A stretch of DNA of 64,000 bases from Sarcophilus harrisii. Its lineage: Eukaryota > Chordata > Mammalia > Dasyuromorphia > Dasyuridae. The notes beneath the pieces are model-generated. The model saw nothing but the letters and a program-made list of their open reading frames with translations, was not told the DNA's origin and made no database searches. Positions 12,600 to 24,200 of the stretch are shown here, piece by piece. A program made the translations under genes and the position numbers. Location of the stretch: positions 598,627,665 to 598,691,664 of the forward strand of contig NC_045427.1 of NCBI RefSeq assembly GCF_902635505.1. Direction: 5' to 3'. Position 1 is the stretch's first letter; the number at the start of each line of letters is the position of its first letter.

Positions 12600-12895
12600 G
12601 TGGTGATTCAAAGCAATTCCAATATTTCTGAAGTGGAAAATATCAATCACAGTCAAGAAAACTATGGAGACTGAGTGGATAGAAGTATAGTACTTTCTCC
12701 TTTTTTTCTTTTGGTCTGATTTTTCTTACAGATAACAAATATGAAAATATATTAAAAAGATTGCATAAATTTAATCTGTCAAATTGCTTGCTGTCTTGGG
12801 GGGAAGGGAGAAAAACTTGAAATGTAGTTGTATAAAAATGTTGAAAATTATATTTACGTGTATTTGGAAAAATAAAATTCTATTTAAAAAAAGAA
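12600..12895 (+). mobile_element. L1-type 3' tail
   Basis: aaactatggagactgagtgg, ttgcttgctgtcttgggggg, gaaaattatatttacgtgta, aataaaattctattt and an A-rich end; a truncated L1 3' UTR. Confidence 0.65.
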
Positions 12896-13911
12896 AAAAA
12901 ATATTGCTTCCAAAAAGATGAAGAATAGTAAGAATTTTTTTTACCACACTGCACAGAGTCAGAGATATCTGGTGGGTTGTGTTTTTTTGGTATTGTTAAA
13001 TAGGAGTTGTATTCAGGTTGGCTTCTCTCCTAGGAGATGGGGAAAAAAAATTCAAAATGCCTCATTCTCTCCATCTTAAGGAGAATAATGTCTTTCTTAA
13101 AACTAACCACCTTCCACCCCCCTCCCCCCACCCCCAACATTGTGACAACTGCATGTTTAAAAAAGATCTGAACTGGAAGAAAAAAAAAAAAAAAAAAAGA
13201 CTGCTGAGCTCTCTTAAGAGCTTGGAGAGTGGAAGAATACTTTTCCAAAGAAGGACCATTGCATACTTGGAGCAAAGAAAAAAACCAACTACTCTTTTTG
13301 TTAAAAGGGAGAACTAAAATATTGGAGCCAGGATCCAAAAAGGTCTTGAGGCACTAGAATGTTGGGCTGAGTCTAACCACCTGGAATTTAATAGGGATAC
13401 AAGTAACAAAATTCTGTAACAGGTTAAAGAAAAAACTTTGTTAAGTAGGAGATGGAGGTTGAGCTCAACAAGTCTTTGGAAGTGGAATGAGAGTTTATTT
13501 AATCAGCACTATTGTGATAAGGAAGCCAAGAGAACTAATGCTGTCCATAAGCTGTTTTGAAAGTTTTAGTACCCAAAGCTCTACTGCACTTTATGCTAGG
13601 TCAGAGCACATTTATATTGGAAAATCCCCTCATTTTTCTAGAAATAGCACCTTTAATATGTCAACTACATGAAAAATTACATCCTATAAAAACTGAAAAT
13701 TATCTCATGCATTAAGGCAGTAACTACTACCATAGGTAAGGACACAAATAAAAGCACCCTGGCAAGTTTTCCTTTCTTGTAAATCTAAAATTACTTAAAA
13801 TTTCCATGGTACATAATTGATAGCACTTATGTCTAAGTTTCTTTTTAAGAAAGGTACCAAACCACTTCCTTTAGTGTATATGTAGTTCTACTGGAGAAAT
13901 TACAGACCAAT
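12896..13911. other. GHITM downstream flank, no gene
   Basis: Contains a C-rich run (13111-13135) and an A run (13180-13198), which create the open frames seen on both strands. No coding character. Confidence 0.5.
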
Positions 13912-13929
13912 CAACTATCAAGCTACATC

Positions 13930-13935
13930 TTTATT
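13930..13935 (-). terminator. distal GHITM poly(A) signal
   Basis: The plus strand reads TTTATT, that is AATAAA on the gene strand, about 1.22 kb after the stop. T/G-rich sequence follows on the minus strand, as expected of a downstream element. It would give an mRNA length similar to human GHITM. Confidence 0.6.
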
Positions 13936-14979
13936 ATTTCAGTTAAAATAAGCACACCATCTCTCTCCAATGGACAAGATTAGCTATTTCTGGATAGTGG
14001 GTGATAAACACATCTTGCCAGAAATAGCAATTATATAATTGCAATAATTTTACAAACTCAATTTCAATTCATTAAAAAAACTTCCAAAAATAATTTACTC
14101 TGTGTCATAAATTTACAAGCTTTACTTACAAGGAAGTTGTTTCTAAATAAATAATGGACTGAGAAGGAAAATCTGTGGAAAAATTAACATTAATTAAAAA
14201 CAATATTTTACAAAGAGAGAACTAATTTGGTCTCTAATTTTAGCATTTAGTGGAAGGGATGCAATAACATTCATTTCTGATAGTGCAGGAAAGGAAAATG
14301 ATTCCATATCCTAAATGACAAACAATCTTTTTAAAAAATAAAAAGACAAAGACAAGTCATAATCTTTGATTTAAGTTGAATAAGCTACATCTATATGTAT
14401 CAATACACTTACTGGCAAGGATAGGATAGGCAACACCAATTTGTTACTTTTAAAGCTTTAAGTTTAAAGTGAAATTATTTCAAATAAATAGTTCTAGATG
14501 ATTCAAAAACAGGACTTACAAAAATAAACCATGATAAATACTTGGAGAAGGTTAACATTTTGAGACCTGGATGGATTGTAAAGGTACCTTCCTTATTCTT
14601 GAAATATGAGTATTATATTGGTATTCCAAAAATGCCACAACGACACTCAATATCAGGTGAGGGCTAATTATGTTAAAGACAGTAATAACTATACCTGATA
14701 AACCCTATCCATTGCCAGTTAGCAAGTAGCAATTATTTAACACTTACAGCGGCATCTAAAACTAGAGACAGGTTCTCTACATTAATCCTGGAAGTCTCTT
14801 TTGTACACACAATTCCTTTTTGAATGGTGATAATAAATTATTAAATAATATCAATGAACTGAGCAAACATATGGACAACTAACAGAATGTTGAAATAAAG
14901 TGTAATCCTTTTCCGTTAGCAATCACTCAAAGATGAAAACTGGAAAGTTTATATGCTTATTTGCAAGAGAAGTGCTGAA

Positions 14980-14985
14980 TTTATT
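14980..14985 (-). terminator. possible proximal GHITM poly(A) signal
   Basis: AATAAA on the minus strand about 170 bases after the stop codon. It could support a short 3' UTR isoform; no other evidence is available. Confidence 0.3.
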
Positions 14986-15153
14986 CTCAAGAGGAGGTAG
15001 AAGTTGAAGCATCACACTGTATGGGAACAACAACTATGCTGAAGTGGCTCTGAACTTCTGACTTCAACCAAAGCTGCTTGTACAAGAAATGATTTAATAG
15101 TATACACACCAAGAACACAAGCAAGATTTGGATGGTTCAAAAATGTAATCAGT

Positions 15154-15238
15154 TCATTTCTTCCTGTTGCTCCCAGTTGCTAGCATGGTGGCTACTCGCA
15201 TAAAGATATTCAGTGTATCCATGTAGATTCCCATCATC
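15154..15238 (-). CDS. GHITM: GHITM exon 9 (terminal coding exon)
   Basis: Encodes MMGIYMDTLNIFMRVATM to the C-terminus GSNRKK followed by TGA (residues 322-348), with D328 in the last hydrophobic segment. Acceptor ttttcttatag. The basic C-terminal tail NRKK is as in human. Confidence 0.97.
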
Positions 15239-18200
15239 CTATAAGAAAAAAGGATGTTGATAATGTAGTAATGACAATTATTTGGTAGGGGAGCCTTAAA
15301 TATAGAAGCAACTATATTATATATATATATACACAAAATACTATTTAAAATGGAAAATGAAATTCTAATAAAAAATTTGGCATCTGTGAATAATAACACT
15401 TTTTCTCTTGATCTTGTATTTGACTCAGAATATGATAGTGTTAAAAAAAGGATATATTAGCTTGAAACTCTACTAATTTTTTTACTTGGAAAATAAGTCT
15501 GTGAAGTCTTAGAGACTGATCGGGTTTGTGTCAATCAAAACAAAGCAAAATCAATACAACTTTTAAAAACTTATTAGACATTAGTCTGGCGTTTGAATAT
15601 ATAAATTATAACTTTTTCCCCCAAAATACTTTTTTCCAGTAGCACCATGAGCTTATCACTGATTGAAGTGTTATTTTTAAAAGAAAAATAAAAAGTGAAT
15701 AACCTATATTTCACCTTTTAAAGGGAAGCAAACAGAACATTTGATATCTTGTCAAAACCTGAAGAATCTACTTCAAATGACTATATTTTACCATTTAGAC
15801 AGATCTAAGAATCTTTGAAATAAAAAAAAAAACAACAACAACATTTTTTCCTTGAATTTTAGTTGCTACATATACTCTAGACAGTTTTCAAATAGGCTAC
15901 TTGCACCTTTACTGTCGGCCTTTTTCGATACAATGTCAATTAAAAATTTTTTTATACATGGAATGACTATTATGCTATCATGCCATAAAATTATGATAAT
16001 TATATTACTACAGGTAAAAATGAGTACAAAATGGAGTGTCTTGTTCCTAACAGTTCCATAATTTGGAGAATTCATGACCAAACAGAAAGAGATTCAAGGA
16101 AGGTAACTGATCATTTTAATGATATGAAATTGAAATACAAAGGAAATCTACTCAGGCATTATATCTCACACTTATCAGATTTGCTACCATGACAGACAAG
16201 AAAAATGACAAGTATTGGAGGGGATATGGAAAAAATATTTACATTAATGAACTGCTGAGAAGAATAGTTAACTAGTTCAACCATTCAGGAAAACAATTTG
16301 AAATTATATCTGAAAGGCTATATATAAAAATGTGCCTACCCTTTGACCCAGCAATACCACTATTAGGTTTGTATCTCAAAGAGATTTTAAAAAATTATTT
16401 AAAAAAGAAAAAAAGGATCTAAACATATTTTAGCAGCTTTTTGTAGTGATAACTTACTGGACATTCAGAGGATGTGTATCAGTTGGTGAATGAACAAATT
16501 ATGGAATAGGAATATGATCCGTTATTATTGTGTTGGAAGAAATGATGGAAAGAATGACTTTAAAAAGACCTGGAAAGATTTATATGAACTGATGCAAGGT
16601 AAAAAGAGCAAAAGCACTAGAAAAAATTTATAAAGGAACAGCAATATCAGAAAGATAATTAGCTGTGACTTAATAATAATGCTGATCCCCTACAATTCTC
16701 CCCCCATCTCCCAATTGAGGGTTAAAAGTAACTTGCCTAAGGCCAGATAGCACACAAAATCAGCTAAGACTGATTTTGAACTCAAAGTCTTCCTCACTCC
16801 AGGGCTGGCATCAGCTTTATCCACTGTGACACCCAGCTGTGCCAGATCCAGTTATAAAGAACTCACAATGAAAAATGTCATCCACCTCCAGACAAAAGTA
16901 TTGACAAACTCGGGGTACTGAGACTGAAGCCTAATGTTTTTTCTTTATTTTCTTTCCCCCAAACAAAGCTAAATGCAAAAATTTGTTTTGCATGACTACA
17001 TATTTGTCATTGGGTTTTTGTTTTTCTTGCTCTCTCATTTGGGTAGTGGAGGGAATGGAGGAGAGTCAAATAAAAACTAAAGAATAAAAGTATGTTTTAT
17101 CTTTCATTTATTTATCTATCTATCTATGTGGAGGCAATTGGGGTTAAGTGACTTGCCTAGGGTCACACAGCTAGGAAGTGTTAAGTGTCTGAGGCCATAT
17201 TTGAACTCAGCTCTATCCACTGAACCACCTAAGTTGCCTGTTATTTATTTATTTTTTTGAAACTTTTCTGAAAAGAATGAAAATAGATACAACACTATAT
17301 GATTCCAGTAGCAATGTGATGACAAGTTTTTCAGAGTAATTCAAATCTAGTACAAATGAAGACAATCAGAACAAACCATATATTTCCTTCAAGCTTAAAG
17401 ATTATTTGATTTAATACCATTAAAAAAAAAGAAAAAAAAAAACCAAAACACTTCCTCTCCCCAAAAAGAAATCGACCTGCAGCTTTCCAACACTACAGAA
17501 TACTTACAAATTAATAGGGTCATATCTTTCTGTGCCATACATTGGCACTACTTCTGCCCACCGGATGACTTTTTGGGTATCACGTATAAGGAATATGCTA
17601 AAAAGAACTAATCCACCATAAATTGCCACAGAATAAAGACCAGCACCAAGTGGGGTGGTAGGTGGCAGAAACATAGATCCTGTAATCAAAATGGGAAAAA
17701 GCAATTTTAGCATAGTTAGGTTTAGGATGTTCACATTTCTCTCATTTCTAAACCAGAAATTATGTACCCAACACACATTAAACAACATAAACACAATCAG
17801 CAACATAATCAAAAGAAAATTTAAGTCTAAGAACAACAAAAATGGAAAATTTGCTCAATGAATAGAATAGTTATTCTTTGTAATTTTGTTGTTGTTCAGC
17901 CATTTTTCAGTCGCATCTGATTCTTTGTGACGCCATATTAGGCTTTCTGGGCAAATTGCCTTCCCCCCCCCCCCCCCCCCCCAATTCATTTTCGATATGA
18001 GGAAAGTGAAGCAATCAAGAGTTAAGTAATCTGCCCCGAGATATGTAGCTAGTGAAATGTCTGAGGTCTTATTTGAAATCATGAATCCTCCTGATTCCAG
18101 GATGGCACTCTTATTTATTGCCCATTCTTTGTAATAACCATGAATTAACCCCATGTTCATAGAATTTTAAAAGTTGCCACTGAAAAAGACCTTGGAAATC

Positions 18201-21200
18201 AATTAATCCAATCTCATCATTTTTTAGAGATGAGAAAACTAAAACCCAGTGAGACTAAGTGACTTGGCTAAGGCAGCAAGCAGAAGAGCTAGACTAGGGC
18301 TCTTTTCTTTATGCTACAAAGTTCTATTCCTCATCTGATTTATTAGACCTTTTTTAGTATAACCGATATTTAGTGATATTTATTTAGATCAATTGTGATA
18401 TTAATTTTAATGTTTATTTCATAGGATGCTAGCTAATAAAATCACATTTAATATAAATTTATGTAACTCCTGAAATAACAACCCCCTGATTAAATTATTT
18501 AAGTTATTCTTTAAAAAGTCATGGTACAGAATAAATACATCAAAATTAATCATGCTTACCCAGAGAAGAAACAAAAACAACACCCAGGCCCACTCCCAGT
18601 GGTGCTCCCATGTTTAGAAATTTTTCACTAGGAGCACACATGGCTACAGTAGAGAGGCCGCCCACAATGCCTGCTGTATACCAAAGAGCTTTGAGGATCA
18701 GAGGGCCACCCAACAAAGTCAGAGGGGCCACCACTGCACCCATGACACCTATGGAAATAAAACGCATTGAAATATCTAAAATGTATGGATATAAAATAAT
18801 ATTCGTTTTAAACAGATATTTAGCAAAACATTTTTCTTAGGAATAAAGCTAGTAGTTTTGTAATCATAACATCTTATATATTTTCAAAAAATTATATCAT
18901 ATACTAAATTATCATGCTAGATAAAAACATTCTTGGACATTCCTAAGTTAAAAGAACATACAGTCACATATTACAAAAAAGTAAAAAACTAAGAGAATGT
19001 TAATCTAGATAAATGAAATTCTATTTAACCTTTTAAACAAATACAATTCCAAGGACAAGTTTCTTATGACAATACAACAAATGTATCCCAATGTTGAAAT
19101 ACAGCAAATTTAAATGAACAGATCAAGAGTAAATATGATGGTAGGTTTCATAAGCCCATTGCTGAAATGACAAAATAGGCATGTCTTTATTAACCCTTTG
19201 TAGTTTTAAAACTTAACCTTAAAGATTTTTATTTTTATAAATTATTTCTGTAAACATTCTACTTATCTGTAAAGAAAATTAAATCCCATCACAAGGTGTT
19301 TCTAAATTAAGATGACAACATTCCTTACAAATTGTTTGTCTCTAATAAGATACCAGAGAGAACAATACTTTTAGATAATTAAGATTATATGTTTAAACTA
19401 TGGAAGACATACCAGAATGCAACATCCAAGCAAGATGTTTTGAACCTGGACTCTGTTCATATGATATTGACTGAACCAGCATTCCAGCTCCAATCATGGC
19501 TACAAAAGTTGCTCCAATTGTCTGTAAGATGAAAAGTATTACTAGGAAAAAATAATCCTTGCTTTGTTTTTAAACTCCGAAGTGCTAAGTAATATCATTA
19601 GTCTTTAAAACTTAAAAAAGGAAGATATTAGATCTCCCAACCTCAATCTAAACATAGGATTATCTTTTCAATTCTTGAACTCTCTTTAAATATGTTTAGC
19701 AATGGCTCCCTCTGCTGTTAACATGTGTCCTAGGAATTCTTTGCAACAGGTTAGAACAATAGCAGTCAACCTAACTTTTAAGATTCTGGGACATGTGGGG
19801 ATTTTTCAAAGAATACATTTAGCTTCCATTAGCCGTGTAACCACTGGGCAACTTAGTTAGCGCTCAGAAAACTTTTAGACTTTAGTATAGATGAGATGCC
19901 AATCTACATGACAGTTTTCATTGTAGAAAATACCAACAAATCTCATATGCCCACAAATTATATTAAATTATATGAAGTGTAGTAATTTTCTGCAAAAAAT
20001 TTATTAGGAATCAATTCTTCATATAATGTTATAAATGTAATTTGTTGTATTATAGTGATTTCTCAGTTATCAGGTACAACTTGTCTTGGGAATAACATTT
20101 TTCTATAGAAAGCAATTTCTCCAAAATAAATGAAGCTTACTTTAATCTTCTAGGTGCCAACAATTTCCATTGACGACATAAATTTTTCTAAGCTGTATTT
20201 CACACTTCCTTGAATTAAAAAATAAAAAACTACAACAACAAAAACTAGACTATACTGAACACAATGATTTTAAGATTCAGATAATCCTTAGGAAAGGAAT
20301 TGATTTCAATGTTGTGAATTGATTTTGATGTCTCTTCAGGTTTGTGAGATACAGTTATGCATTTGCCCTTTCATTGATTTTCCTCAATAAAGTTTCCTGT
20401 CTTCCACATATACTTTAAAAGCTGTAAGAGAAAATTCCAAATGAACTTACCATCCAGGAGCCCCTCAACATAAAGTTCATTAAAGCAGGTGATCGGCTAA
20501 CTGCTATGGCAGACAATGCTGTTAAACCAACACTTCCTGCGAAATACATATAGGTGGCATGAATTCTATCCTTCACATACTGTGGCCAAATTCTGTAAGA
20601 AACAAATATGACAGATAGTTAAGACTGTTTTGGAGGTTAATATTTTGAGTTCTTACCACATTCTGATTTAGTTTTTAAGTTCAATAAAGCTGCAATAAGC
20701 AATTCCACTTTCATTAGTATTTATTTTAATAGTTAACTGGTAGCAAAATATTCCTCAAGTGATTGAAGAATTGTGCAGTGAGAAATCAATGAAACTTGGT
20801 TAAGCCCAATGTGGAATTCACTTACACTGCCTTTTCAATCGCCCCAATCTCATCTGACATTCCCAAGCCATAGTAGCAGAGTGCTCCAAGACCAACAGCG
20901 GCTCCTCCAGCAACAAACCATCTTCCCATCTGATCAACTGCAGAGGACAGGAGAAAGGACTTAGTATCTTTCACTGTGACTGATCAGCAAGTATTAATGG
21001 AATAACCCTTCAATGTTAAGTTGATCTTAAGAGAAACATTATTAACATTTCCTTTGTAGCCGTTTGTTCATAATATTTTTAATCTTTCATTTAAAAAACA
21101 ATTAGGTTTTGAATGTAATTTTATTGAAGTGAATGTTAATTTATATAATCAATTTTTATAATAACTGGGTGGTGGAAGGTTCGACATCCTTAATAATTAC

Positions 21201-24200
21201 TTCTGTTTTTTAGCACATTAAAATAACAACTTTAACAAAATGCCATTATCCCACAATACAAATCACATTTAGTTTCTAGGATTGTCTTTAAAACTATATA
21301 GTAAAATCCAATATGCCACATTTTCCTTCCAAATTGGCTGCTGAATTTAATGTTATACTTTCAGAATTAATAATTTCTTAAATACCAATATAATACTGAA
21401 TATTGTCAAAGTAGAAAAAAATTTATATTTAGACAGCTGCCTACTTTTAAATACTCTTTCTGCTGATGGTTCAAATGCTGCTTCCTTAATTTCTTGGCCA
21501 GTTTTCCCACGACGGACCCCAAATCTTGATTTGGTGGCATAGCCCTGATGTATTTTTTAAAAAAGAAAAATAAAAAAAGTGAGTGACATCCTCTAAACAG
21601 TTTGTGAAGTGGTATTTCTAAGTGACAATATATGATGGAATTAAAAAAAAGATAGCTTTTTATTTTTCAAAATACATGCAAAGATTCCACATTCAGTCCC
21701 CATAGTTCTCTCTCTGGATGCAGATGGCTCTCTCCCTCATAAGTCTATTGGAATTGGCTTGAATCACCTCATTATTGAAAAGAACCAAGTCCATGTGATG
21801 GAATTTTAAAAAAAGTTACTATAAGGCATCTGAAATAAAATATCTGATATTCAATTCAAAAACATTTATCAAATACCTACTACTGTGTGTGAGGTGGGAG
21901 GGAGGGGAGGAGGCACTCATTATGTTCAAGAATGTTCATTATGTTCCTCACAAAGATGAAATGAGACAGATCAAGAAACTTATGGTGTTCAGGATAAAAT
22001 AAAACATTTACTTACATATATTAGGAATAAGAGAACCATACAGTGGAATTTGACATATAAACAATTATTTCCAGCTCGAGGGAACAGGGACAAAAGAGAT
22101 AAAAGAAGGCTTCCTAGAAATTAATATTGAAGAGTAGGAGAGAAGAAAGAAAAAAGCACCTGGGCAAAGCCAGGGAGAAAGGAGAGGAGGAGAAAATAGG
22201 TATAAAAATATGGAGAGGTGACAAGAACAAGGGATTAAGAGTACTGAAGTTTTTGCTTCATGTGAAGGAGAATAGTAAATGCCACAATATAGAGTACCCT
22301 GCCAGGCTAAGGAATCATACTTTAATAAATAAGCAAGGGGGAACACCAGGCTTGATAACTGATGGGACATAAGGGTTGTAGGATAAGTGAGAGGAAGAAA
22401 CTCTTCTGGATGAAGAGTCTGGAAGACTAGTAGGGTTATAGTAAAACAGAGAGAAAGCAGGGTGAGGAAGAGCAGGTTTTGTGGAAAAACAGTTTGGATT
22501 TATTTTTATAGAATACCCTGCCAGGCTAAGGAATCATACTTTAATAAATAAGCAAGGGGGAACACCAGGCTTGGTAACTGATGGGACATAAGGGTTGTAG
22601 GATAAGTGAGGAGGAGGAACCTCTTCTGGATGAAGAGTCTGGAAGACTAGAAGGGTTATAGTAAAACAGAGAGAAAGCAGGGTGAGGAAAAGCAGGTTTT
22701 GTGGAAAAACAGATTTCAGTTTGGATTTATTTTCACTGGGAAATTCAGGCTGAATTCAGTATAGGCAGAGGGAAATGTGAGACTGGCATATGTAGGAGAA
22801 CAGTAGATCTGGTAGTTTAGTTTCAGAAATTATGTATATAGAGGGGAAATTAAAGACACAGAAGTGAATTAAGATTGCTGGGGGAAAAGATCATTAGAAA
22901 CTACACTTACGATCTGAAGGAAGTCACCGGTAAGCCCAGAATTTTAGGTTTCAGAATATATACTTCTAGAGTGACTAGCGATGCTAAGAAGAGTAGGTAT
23001 AGATTATTTTGTAAAGAGCTTGATGGTGATGGCACAACTAGTTTGATAACAGTAGAAAGGTTGAGAAAGTTTTGTTTAAAGACAGAAGAAAGAAAACTGG
23101 CACATATCTGTAAGAAAAGAGATCATGGCACATGAGAAAGGATAATTGACAGAAAAAAGCCAGGGAGGAGATGGAAGGAGATAGGATAAAACAAACAAGA
23201 GAAGGGTGGCTTTGGCTTGGTGCTGCAGGCCTATCAAAGGTATAGGGCTACATATAATTTGCTGTATATAGACTCTGGTTTCTCTAAAGTGCTGACTCAT
23301 CTCAGAGGTGTTAAGGGGCTTGTCCAAGTTCACACAAACAATATAATGTCTGAGTTGGACACTGGATTTCAAGACTTACTTTCTTCTGCTACGACATGGG
23401 CCAAATTATTTCCTAAATCACTAGTCAGACAAGAAGTCTCCTAAATTAAATAAAAGAAAAACCAACAAATTGTTTTCATATCCCTCTAACAAAATTCTTT
23501 GGGAATGAAAATGTTAATATCCTCAAATTCTGAATCTTCATCATCTTTTTGACATTATTCAAAAAGTTTTCTTCAACTATCTTTTCATTACCAAGTTCAA
23601 AAATGTTTTCCCAAGCCCCACTTTTCTTGACTTCTGAAATGATGACAATGTCAAATGTCCTATATCAAATGCCGTTCTCATTTCATGTCAAGGTAAAACC
23701 ATTCTCTTAGCTTTCCTTTTTTGATCACTTCTCAAGTCTTTCTCCTGTTCTAGAAGGTTCAAGATGCTTTTCTTATTTACAAACACTCTCTCCTTTAGAC
23801 ATTTTATTCACTCTCTCAGAACCAATTGTATAACTAGTTATTCTTCTGGGCTTCAGAACTGCATTTCTAATTGAGCTAATTAGCTAATAACACTTAAAAG
23901 TTGAACAATCTAAAAGAGATTCCAACTTTCCCTCCAAATTTACTTCCTTTGGTTTCTATGTTTCTGTCAAAGGGCACCACTGTTCACGCTGATACTAACA
24001 GAAAAACCCTTAAGCTCTAATGCCTTTCTTACATACTAGCTAATTCTTTCATGTCACTCCTCTACTCAAAATTCTTTCATAGTTTTAGATAAGCTAAAGA
24101 ATTCTAAATTTCTTAGTCTAGGCCTTCCAAAAGCCTGGGAATGCTTTTCTACCTTTCCAGGTTTATTTCTCATCATTTATTTTCTCCATCTAATGGTCAT

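Larger units (their letters stand above)
13912..15153 (-). other. GHITM: GHITM 3' untranslated region
   Basis: About 1.24 kb from the stop codon to the likely cleavage site below the distal AATAAA at 13930-13935. It contains no repeat I recognise, unlike the introns, which fits a retained UTR. A second AATAAA (minus strand, 14980-14985) could give a short form with about 0.17 kb of 3' UTR. The end is inferred from the signals. Confidence 0.7.
15239..17507 (-). other. GHITM: GHITM intron 8
   Basis: gtaagta ... ttttcttatag. It holds an L1 3' end (16110-17090) and two SINEs. The remainder (15239-16100) is AT-rich with no feature seen. Confidence 0.9.
17680..18559 (-). other. GHITM: GHITM intron 7
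   Basis: Contains a MAR1-like SINE with a poly-C tract and a MIR remnant; ends are gtaagcatg ... tttgattacag. Confidence 0.9.

Noticed and set aside
13018-13338. Overlapping frames of about 100 residues on both strands
   Set aside because: Arise from C-rich and A-rich runs; no homology and no start or splice context.
15154-15399. Extended open frame upstream of GHITM exon 9
   Set aside because: Only 15154-15238 is exon; the rest is intron read through the acceptor.
17855-18160. 101-residue frame in GHITM intron 7
   Set aside because: Composed of a MAR1-like SINE and its poly-C tract.
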